A DNA stretch of 11,379 nt, from positions 1 through 11,379 of the forward strand of contig JBJEQK010000104.1 in assembly GCA_051881715.1 (NCBI GenBank). Reading direction: 5' to 3'. Below the pieces are notes generated by a model. It saw only the letters and a program-made list of their open reading frames with translations, did not search any database and was not told the origin of the DNA. Within the stretch, counting starts at the first letter, position 1; the number at the start of each line of letters is the position of its first letter. Shown piece by piece: positions 6,052 through 11,379 of the stretch. Source of the DNA: UBA1425 sp051881715 (GTDB lineage: Bacteria > Bacillota > Clostridia > Oscillospirales > Acutalibacteraceae). A program made the position numbers and the translations under genes.

Positions 6052-8169
6052 ATGCTCAAGGAACATATCGAAGCGCAGCGTATGCACTTTGAACGTCCCA
6101 CCGAATGGGACGCCTGTGCCTTTCTGGGAGACGGTCAGCTGGGCGCACTGCTCACCCACGAGCCGGACGGTGCACTGCGCATTCGTCTCGGTCATACGGG
6201 CGTTTACGACAACCGCCCCACGGACTACACCGCCGAAAAAGAATCCGTCAACCGTAAAATGTTCATGACCGGCAGACTGCCCGTCGGCAGTTTTCTGCTG
6301 CAATGCGGCGGCACAGTGCAGTGCGCACCGCAGACCCTCTCCCTTTGGGACGCCTGCGCCGAGGGCACCATAGTAACCGACCGTGGAACGGTGTGCTACC
6401 ACGCCATCCTCGCCCGCACCGCCCGCTGCGGCATCTGCCGCTGGGAGGGTAAGGGTGAATCTGTCCGTGTGTCCTACCTACCAGACCCTGCGGAAAGCCC
6501 AAGGCAGACCAAAATGCGCCAGATTCAGGATGAAGATCGCCTCTGTCGCGACTATGCACCGCCAAAACCCGCTTTTCAAAAGCAGGAAGCGGACATCTCC
6601 CTGCACATCCAGCCCTATTTTTGCGGCGGCGGCTATGTGGTCGCCTACTGTCAAAGGGACAATACCCTGTACTGGACAATCGCCGCAGACGATACCTGCA
6701 CGCAGACTGCGCAAGCTCTTGCTTTATCCATTCTGAAGGATGCCATGGCAGACCCGGAAAACGCCCGATGCGCCCATGAACAGTGGTGGCACGACTTTTA
6801 TACCCGCACCAACCTTTCCATGAACGACAAGCGCTTTGAGCGCTTTTACTACGCACAGCTGTACAAAGCAGCCTGCGCCTCCCGTCCCGACGGGCAGATC
6901 ATGGACACCCTCGGTCCGTGGCCGACCGTCACCTCCTGGCCGGCGGCTTTTTGGAATCTGAACACACAGCTGACCTACAGCGCCCTGTATGTCCCCGGTC
7001 TTTTCGATATTGCTTCTTCTTTGCCCAATACGCTCAAGGCACAAACGGACATCCTGATTCAAAATGTCGAACCGCCGTACCGTGCTGACTGTGCAGGCAT
7101 CGGCAGCAACACCACCCTCGATCTGCGCGCCGGCGTCGCCGTGCCCGGTCGGGACAGCGGCTACTATGTGGAGCTGGGCAACCTGCCGTGGGTACTGCAC
7201 TGCATCTATATCCAGTACCGCATGACGCTGGACAAATCCTTGATTTCCGACGTGGTATACCCGCTGATGCGCCGGTGCGTCAACTACTACAGTCATTTTC
7301 TGCGCCCCGATGCCCAGGGCGTTTTGCATCTGCTCCCCACGTCCTCGCCGGAATACGGCGTTGTGGGTCCCGACTGCAACTACGACCTGTCGCTTCTGCG
7401 CGCAGGCTGCAAGATTTTGCAGGACTGTGTACGCATTCTGGACATACACGACGAAAGGGAACCCCTTTGGCAGGACATTCTGAACTGCCTTGCCCCCTAC
7501 CCCGAACACGAAACGGAGGGCTTTCAGATCAACGCCACCCAGCGCATGGCCATGTCCCACCGCCACTATTCCCATTTGCTGATGGTGTACCCATTGCATC
7601 TGTTGGATGTGGATGACCCTGTAGACCGTGCGAGAATCGTGCGCTCCATCGAGCACTGGCACAGTATGCCGCAATCGCTGGAGGGCTATTCTCAGACCGG
7701 CGCCGCCTCCATGTACGCCCTGCTGGGCGACGGAAACCGCGCGCTACACTATCTCACCGACCTTTGGAACAAGGGGTTCATCCGCCCCAACACCATGTAC
7801 AAGGAGGATGGCGGACCCGTTTTAGAGACGCCCTTTGCGGCCATGCAGGCCATGTTCGAAATGCTCCTGCAAAGCCACGGCGGCATCCTGCGCTTCTTCC
7901 CTGCTCTGCCCGACGCATGGACGGACATCACCTTCGACGGCTTTGCCTGCGAAGGGGCATTTCGTGTCGGCGCCACGTTACAGGGCGGAATAATCACAGA
8001 GATACGCATCCGCTCCCTGATGGGTGAACCGTGCGTTGTCTGTGCACCTTTTGCCGATCCCGGCGCCGTACAGTGCGTCGGCTGTGCGTGCACCTTTGAC
8101 GGAAAATACTTTCATCTTTTACTCGGAAAGGGCGAAACAGCGACCCTTTTCGCCGAACACAGGAGATAA
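6052..8169 (+). CDS. GH95-like glycosidase (alpha-L-fucosidase / alpha-L-galactosidase superfamily)
   Basis: This is a 705-residue protein without signal peptide. The region from about 245 to 625 resembles the (alpha/alpha)6 barrel of GH95, which removes terminal alpha-L-fucose or alpha-L-galactose by inversion. Visible family marks are W-N302-x-N304 (base-activating Asn pair), SPE with E434 (likely general acid), HRHYSHLL-x-YP (503-514), and EMLLQSHGGI followed by PALPDAW (603-623). Where many GH95 proteins have QIDGNFG, this one reads VLETPFA, so Asp becomes E592 and the following Asn becomes Pro. It is thus a divergent member and its exact substrate is uncertain. The start is the ATG at 6052 with AGGAG 6 bases upstream; the open frame reaches back into lacZ but without a better site. 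Its pairing with LacZ suggests stepwise trimming of imported oligosaccharides. Confidence 0.75.
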   Translation: MLKEHIEAQRMHFERPTEWDACAFLGDGQLGALLTHEPDGALRIRLGHTGVYDNRPTDYTAEKESVNRKMFMTGRLPVGSFLLQCGGTVQCAPQTLSLWDACAEGTIVTDRGTVCYHAILARTARCGICRWEGKGESVRVSYLPDPAESPRQTKMRQIQDEDRLCRDYAPPKPAFQKQEADISLHIQPYFCGGGYVVAYCQRDNTLYWTIAADDTCTQTAQALALSILKDAMADPENARCAHEQWWHDFYTRTNLSMNDKRFERFYYAQLYKAACASRPDGQIMDTLGPWPTVTSWPAAFWNLNTQLTYSALYVPGLFDIASSLPNTLKAQTDILIQNVEPPYRADCAGIGSNTTLDLRAGVAVPGRDSGYYVELGNLPWVLHCIYIQYRMTLDKSLISDVVYPLMRRCVNYYSHFLRPDAQGVLHLLPTSSPEYGVVGPDCNYDLSLLRAGCKILQDCVRILDIHDEREPLWQDILNCLAPYPEHETEGFQINATQRMAMSHRHYSHLLMVYPLHLLDVDDPVDRARIVRSIEHWHSMPQSLEGYSQTGAASMYALLGDGNRALHYLTDLWNKGFIRPNTMYKEDGGPVLETPFAAMQAMFEMLLQSHGGILRFFPALPDAWTDITFDGFACEGAFRVGATLQGGIITEIRIRSLMGEPCVVCAPFADPGAVQCVGCACTFDGKYFHLLLGKGETATLFAEHRR

Positions 8170-8174
8170 ACACT

Positions 8175-8717
8175 ATGGAAACCATTGCACAACAAGTCAA
8201 ACAGGCGGCAGAAGAACTGCTTTGTGCCGCCAAATTACAGCCCGGCAGCATCGTGGTCGTGGGCTGTTCCTCCAGCGAAGTCATCGGCAGCCGCATCGGT
8301 ACGGATTCCAGACCCGAGGTCGCCGAGGAAATTTTCAACGCCCTGCAAAGTGTGCTCGCGCCAAAAGGGCTTTTCCTTGCCGCACAGTGCTGTGAGCATC
8401 TGAACCGTGCCATCATCGTGGAACGTGCCGCCGTACCGGGGCAGAACATCGTGAATGTGGTACCCCAACCCAAGGCAGGCGGTTCCTTCGCCACGGCGGC
8501 CTACCGCCATTTCTCCGACCCCGTAGCTGTCGAAAACATCCAAGCGGATGCGGGACTGGACATCGGCGGCACCCTCATCGGAATGCATCTTAAACCTGTA
8601 GCAGTTCCCGTGAAGCTGACTGTCCGCCACATCGGAGAGGCTGTTTTGCTCGGCGCCCGCACCCGCCCGAAATTCATCGGCGGCTGTCGTGCCGTCTATG
8701 ACGACAATTTACTCTAA
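8175..8717 (+). CDS. ywlG: YwlG-like protein, DUF436 / TIGR01440 family
   Basis: This 180-residue soluble protein belongs to a family conserved in Firmicutes whose biochemical role is not established. Family motifs are clear: GCSSSEVIGSRIG (30-42), QCCEHLNRA (71-79), PKAGGSFATAAY (99-110), DAGLDIGGTLIG (125-136) and TRPKFIGG (163-170). The length is normal. The ribosome binding site AGGAGA overlaps the stop codon of the GH95-like gene, which implies co-transcription and probably coupled translation. In Bacillus subtilis ywlG lies in the same general neighbourhood as spoIIR, and here spoIIR is two genes downstream. The link may therefore be an old chromosomal cluster rather than a shared function with the glycosidases. 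Family assignment is confident; function is unknown. Confidence 0.9.
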   Translation: METIAQQVKQAAEELLCAAKLQPGSIVVVGCSSSEVIGSRIGTDSRPEVAEEIFNALQSVLAPKGLFLAAQCCEHLNRAIIVERAAVPGQNIVNVVPQPKAGGSFATAAYRHFSDPVAVENIQADAGLDIGGTLIGMHLKPVAVPVKLTVRHIGEAVLLGARTRPKFIGGCRAVYDDNLL

Positions 8718-8738
8718 AGGCGGAAGGAGGCTGCGACT

Positions 8739-9767
8739 TTGCCCGGTATCAACATCGGAATAGATCTCGGTACTGCCACCGTGCAGTACTATGTGGACGG
8801 CAAGGGAATCGTCCTCTCGGAGGATGTGGCTACCGCATCGGACGCCAAAACCGGCAGAACCGTTTCCGTCGGTTCCAAAGCATACAAGATGATCGGTCGC
8901 ACCCCCGACTCCATCACGGTACACCGTCCCCTGCGGGACGGCATCGTCTCCGACTTTACGGCGGCGCAGGATCTGCTGCGCTACAATTTGCAAAAGATCT
9001 GCGGCAACCGCATCTTCAAGCCCAACCTCGTTCTCTGCGTGCCCACGGATGTTACGGGACTGGAAAAGAGAGTTTTGCTCAACATCGCTGCCGCAGCCGG
9101 CGCAGCAAAGGCTTGTCTGATCGAAAAGCCCATTGCCGCCGCCCTCGGTGCAGGCGTGGATTACCGCAAGCCCCGGGGCACCATGGTCGTGGACATCGGC
9201 GCCGGCAGTACGGAGATCGCCGTCATCACCATGGGCAGTATCGCCATCGGCGAATGTATCCATGTCGCCGGCAACACCTTTGACGACGACATCGCCCGCT
9301 ATCTTCGCCGGGAACGTGCCATCACCATCGGCAAGCTATCCGCCGAACAGATCAAAAAAAAGGTCGGCTGTGCGTATCTGCGGGAGGCGGAAATCGCCAT
9401 ATCCGTCAAGGGAAAGAGCTATATTACAGGAATGCCTATGCTCTTTGAGATCACGACGACGGAGGTTTTCCTCGCCCTGCGTGAGCATCTTGAGCAGATC
9501 GCCGACACGGTGCGCAGTGTTCTGTCCCAAACCCCGCCGGAACTGCTCGCCGACATCTCCGAAAATGGCATCATCCTCACCGGCGGTTCCGCACGACTGC
9601 CCGGCATTGAGCGCATCATTGAGCGCAAGGTTCACGTTCCCACCCGTGTGGCACAAGAACCTGAAAACTGCGTCGTCCGCGGGATCGGCATTGCGCTGAA
9701 CCATATGGATATCCTCTCGGACAACGGTTATTTTTTCAAAACACGGCAGGATATCGAAAATGTATAA
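8739..9767 (+). CDS. mreB: MreB/Mbl-family actin-like cell-shape protein
   Basis: This 342-residue protein belongs to the bacterial actins that form membrane-bound filaments guiding side-wall peptidoglycan synthesis. The ATP-binding parts are present: phosphate loop 1 DLGTAT (9-14), IEKPIAAALG (128-137), phosphate loop 2 DIGAGST (152-158) and the adenosine motif IILTGGSARLPGI (278-290). I chose the TTG at 8739 because GGAAGGAGG ends 8 bases before it and the protein then begins MPGINIGIDLGTAT, as is normal in the family. Whether it is the main MreB, Mbl or a third paralogue cannot be decided. The usual mreC/mreD partners are absent, which favours an Mbl-like stand-alone copy. The gene lies 21 bases after ywlG and is closed by a strong hairpin terminator. 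Confidence 0.93.
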   Translation: MPGINIGIDLGTATVQYYVDGKGIVLSEDVATASDAKTGRTVSVGSKAYKMIGRTPDSITVHRPLRDGIVSDFTAAQDLLRYNLQKICGNRIFKPNLVLCVPTDVTGLEKRVLLNIAAAAGAAKACLIEKPIAAALGAGVDYRKPRGTMVVDIGAGSTEIAVITMGSIAIGECIHVAGNTFDDDIARYLRRERAITIGKLSAEQIKKKVGCAYLREAEIAISVKGKSYITGMPMLFEITTTEVFLALREHLEQIADTVRSVLSQTPPELLADISENGIILTGGSARLPGIERIIERKVHVPTRVAQEPENCVVRGIGIALNHMDILSDNGYFFKTRQDIENV

Positions 9768-9788
9768 TTGTATAATTCTGGAAAGAGT
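9762..9788 (+). promoter_or_regulatory. Tentative sigma-F-like promoter for spoIIR
   Basis: GTATA (9762-9766) and GGAAAGAGT (9780-9788) resemble the two halves of forespore sigma-F promoters, the sigma factor that transcribes spoIIR in Bacillus. The gap is 13 bases, about 2-3 shorter than usual, so support is weak. The region also contains TGTATAAT twice in tandem (9761-9768 and 9769-9776), which could act as a sigma-A -10 box, but no good -35 box was found. Confidence 0.3.
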
Positions 9789-9831
9789 GTCCATACTCTC
9801 GGTACGACCGAAGTATGGACACGATCTTTTT
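9787..9831 (+). terminator. Intrinsic terminator after mreB
   Basis: GTGTCCATACT (9787-9797) and AGTATGGACAC (9812-9822) form a perfect 11-bp stem. Above a single bulged C, TCGGT and ACCGA add 5 bp with an ACG triloop. GATC and five T follow (9827-9831). It ends the lacZ-GH95-ywlG-mreB string directly before the spoIIR ribosome binding site. Because it is so close to spoIIR it could also act as an attenuator. Confidence 0.8.
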
Positions 9832-9842
9832 AGGAGGATACA

Positions 9843-10460
9843 ATGATGAAAAAAACAAAGAGGACACTACTGTGCATCGAGGCGGCATTTCTTTTTGCCT
9901 TTGTGCTGACCTTCACGGTGCAGATGGTCCCCTTTTCCAAGGGCTGTCAAGATCTGTACGACAATATGCTGCGCCTGCACGTGATCGCCAATTCGGACAG
10001 CGAACGGGATCAGGCGCTCAAGCTTATGGTGCGGGATGCGGTTTTGCAGGCGGGAGCGGACATTTTTGACGGCAGTGCAGACGTGCAGACCGCCAAGGAA
10101 AAGCTTGTGCCGCAGTTTGCGAGACTGGAACAGGCCGCCGAAGCGGTACTGCGCCAAGAGGGCTGTAAGGACGAGGTGCACATCACCTTGGAGCAGACGT
10201 ATTTTGATACCCGCTCCTACGGGGAACTGACCGTCCCTGCCGGCACATATGAGGCCATGTGCGTGCGCATCGGCAAGGCAGAGGGGCACAACTGGTGGTG
10301 CGTGATGTTCCCGCCCCTGTGTCTGCCCGCCGCCACCAAAAATACGGACGCCGTTTTCACGGGAAGCGGACAGGCTGTGCTGGGCAGTAATCCGAAATAC
10401 GATGTGCGCTTCAAGGTCGTGGAACTGTACCAGACCGCAAAGGCACACATCACCAAATAA
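9843..10460 (+). CDS. spoIIR: Stage II sporulation protein R
   Basis: SpoIIR is made in the forespore and secreted into the intermembrane space. There it activates the SpoIIGA protease, which cleaves pro-sigma-E in the mother cell. This 205-residue protein has a hydrophobic N-terminal signal or anchor (about 8-29) after MMKKTKR. It carries the family motifs LRLHVIANSDS (43-53), IPAG-like VPAGTYEAM (131-139) and the hallmark GHNWWCVMFPPLCL (148-161). AGGAGG lies 5 bases before the first ATG and 8 before the second (9846), so the mature start may be one residue later. It directly follows the terminator of the mreB string, so it probably has its own promoter. Its presence marks the organism as a likely endospore former. 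Confidence 0.96.
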   Translation: MMKKTKRTLLCIEAAFLFAFVLTFTVQMVPFSKGCQDLYDNMLRLHVIANSDSERDQALKLMVRDAVLQAGADIFDGSADVQTAKEKLVPQFARLEQAAEAVLRQEGCKDEVHITLEQTYFDTRSYGELTVPAGTYEAMCVRIGKAEGHNWWCVMFPPLCLPAATKNTDAVFTGSGQAVLGSNPKYDVRFKVVELYQTAKAHITK

Positions 10461-10463
10461 TGG

Positions 10464-10492
10464 TTTACTTTTCCCGGGCAAGGTGCTATAAT
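10464..10492 (+). promoter_or_regulatory. Extended -10 sigma-A promoter of the phosphodiesterase gene
   Basis: TTTACT (10464-10469), 17 bases, then TATAAT (10487-10492), preceded by TGC to form an extended -10 element. Transcription should start near 10499, about 20 bases before the TTG start codon. The promoter begins 4 bases after the spoIIR stop, and no terminator separates the two genes. Confidence 0.8.
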
Positions 10493-10504
10493 AGAGGTAT
10501 CAAT

Positions 10505-10512
10505 AAAGGGAG
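10505..10512 (+). promoter_or_regulatory. Ribosome binding site that fixes a TTG start
   Basis: AAAGGGAG (10505-10512) overlaps the upstream in-frame GTG at 10512, so that codon cannot use it. It stands 8 bases before the TTG at 10521, which is therefore the better start. Confidence 0.75.
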
Positions 10513-10520
10513 TGATACCG

Positions 10521-11276
10521 TTGATTCATATTATTGCGCACCGTGGCGCTCGTGAACAGGCACCGCAGAACACCATCCCCGCATTCAAAAGAGCCATCGA
10601 GCTCAAAGCGGACGGCTTTGAAAATGACGTCCACCTGACCAAGGACGGCGTGATCGTCATCTGCCACAACTATGACATCGACGCCACCTCCAACGGCAAG
10701 GGTCTGCTTTCCGACTACACCTACGAAGAACTTTTGCAGTTCGACTTCGGCAGCTATTTTGCCCCGGAGTTTGCCGGAACGAAAATTCCCCGTCTCGAAG
10801 AGTTTCTTGCCCTTTGCAGCAAGGACACCAAGGTGATCAACATCGAGATCAAACCCCCGAAGGATCCCGACAGTCCCATCGCCGCACAGACGATTCAAAT
10901 GGTCAAGGACTTCGGTCTGTTTGACAATCTGATCATTTCCAGCTTTGATCCCAAAGTACTGGTGGACTGCAAAAAAATCGACCCCCGCTGCAAGACAGGT
11001 CTGCTGTATGAGCCGGGGGAAGAAAAGTGCGAAGAGGTCTGCGACGATTTTGTAGCCTACGCCAAAAATTTGAACGTGGATGCGGTGCATCCCTACATTG
11101 GCTTTGTCAGCGAGGACTACATTGAGGAAGCTCACGAAGCCGGTCTGATGGTCAACCCGTGGACGGTCAATCAGGATTTCCAGGTGGAAGCCCTCATCCG
11201 CTGGGGCTGTGACGGGCTGATTACGGACGTCCCCGACTTTGCCCGTCAGGTTGCCGAAAAGGTTTCTGCCAAATAA
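10521..11276 (+). CDS. Glycerophosphodiester phosphodiesterase (GDPD family)
   Basis: This 251-residue cytoplasmic enzyme of the GDPD TIM-barrel family hydrolyses glycerophosphodiesters (deacylated phospholipids) to sn-glycerol 3-phosphate and an alcohol. From the TTG start it begins MIHIIAHRG, exactly as expected. The catalytic and metal residues are H7-R8, E34 and D36 (in FENDVHLTKDG), H49 (CHN) and E109 (NIEIK). The end has the usual NPWTVN (212-217) and DGLITDVPD (231-239). The length is normal for the short bacterial UgpQ-like enzymes and there is no signal peptide. The gene has its own promoter and terminator, so it is a single-gene unit. Which glycerophosphodiester it prefers cannot be read from the sequence. 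Confidence 0.95.
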   Translation: MIHIIAHRGAREQAPQNTIPAFKRAIELKADGFENDVHLTKDGVIVICHNYDIDATSNGKGLLSDYTYEELLQFDFGSYFAPEFAGTKIPRLEEFLALCSKDTKVINIEIKPPKDPDSPIAAQTIQMVKDFGLFDNLIISSFDPKVLVDCKKIDPRCKTGLLYEPGEEKCEEVCDDFVAYAKNLNVDAVHPYIGFVSEDYIEEAHEAGLMVNPWTVNQDFQVEALIRWGCDGLITDVPDFARQVAEKVSAK

Positions 11277-11283
11277 GTTTTTT

Positions 11284-11318
11284 ACAGATCGTGCTCCCTC
11301 GGACACGGTCTGTTTTTT
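11284..11318 (+). terminator. Intrinsic terminator of the phosphodiesterase gene
   Basis: ACAGATCGTG (11284-11293) pairs with CACGGTCTGT (11304-11313), 10 bp with one G-U pair, and the loop can add TCC/GGA. Six T follow (11313-11318). It lies 7 bases after the stop codon. Confidence 0.85.
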
Positions 11319-11342
11319 GGTTCGTCACGGATTTTTGTGGGA

Positions 11343-11379
11343 TTAAAAGTTTCGCTCAAGCCTTTTTAAAGGCTTGCGG
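11343..11379 (+). repeat. 37-bp hairpin repeat, right copy
   Basis: This is an exact inverted copy of 19-55, cut by the window end, so its full length is unknown. The palindromic core is at 11357-11376. It lies 25 bases beyond a complete intrinsic terminator, which argues that the repeat itself is not needed for termination here. Confidence 0.8.

Noticed and set aside
6724..7674. 316-codon open frame opposite the GH95-like gene
   Set aside because: A mirror of the well-conserved glycosidase coding strand with no family resemblance.
1..11379. Composite transposon or integrative element bounded by the edge repeats
   Set aside because: No transposase, integrase, target duplication or cargo bias was seen. 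The genes are ordinary chromosomal ones, and the repeats cannot be followed beyond the edges.

Overview
The window most likely comes from an endospore-forming, fairly GC-rich clostridial Firmicute, perhaps a gut member of the Oscillospirales/Ruminococcaceae. The evidence is a clear SpoIIR gene, a YwlG (DUF436) gene, a clostridial-type CsoR with an N-terminal CPxC, consensus AGGAGG-type ribosome binding sites and two probable TTG starts. The family-level placement is inference. The same 37-bp hairpin repeat lies at both edges in opposite orientation, so the window may be a whole assembly contig that broke at a dispersed repeat.

Left part (74-2843, minus strand): a copper-resistance operon, csoR-copA. 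The promoter is almost ideal (TTGACA, 17 bp, TACAAT). One CsoR-type operator fills its spacer and a second covers the transcription start. CopA is a Cu(I) P1B-1 ATPase with an N-terminal metal-binding domain and an unusual C-terminal domain that has exactly the length of a free CopZ chaperone. Inside the copA frame a strong Shine-Dalgarno sequence and ATG sit directly before this domain. A 7-A run just upstream would separate the two genes if it were one A longer.

Middle (2875-9831, plus strand): a divergent, apparently continuous gene string of lacZ (GH2 beta-galactosidase), a GH95-like glycosidase, ywlG (DUF436) and an MreB/Mbl-type actin. It starts at a recognisable sigma-A promoter and ends at a strong hairpin plus T-tract. 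The two glycosidases lack signal peptides and should act in sequence on imported galactosides or fucosylated galactosides. No transporter or sugar regulator lies in the window. LacZ lacks the tryptophan that stacks on the glucose part of lactose in the E. coli enzyme, and the GH95-like protein has Glu where many GH95 enzymes have Asp in a DGN motif.

Right part (9762-11379, plus strand): spoIIR, the forespore signal that triggers sigma-E activation, lies just after the mreB terminator and may use a forespore promoter overlapping it. A monocistronic glycerophosphodiester phosphodiesterase gene follows, with its own extended -10 promoter, a TTG start and a good intrinsic terminator. The outer repeat closes the window. 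Every stretch over 300 bases contains a gene. No tRNA, rRNA, CRISPR array, transposase or phage gene was seen.
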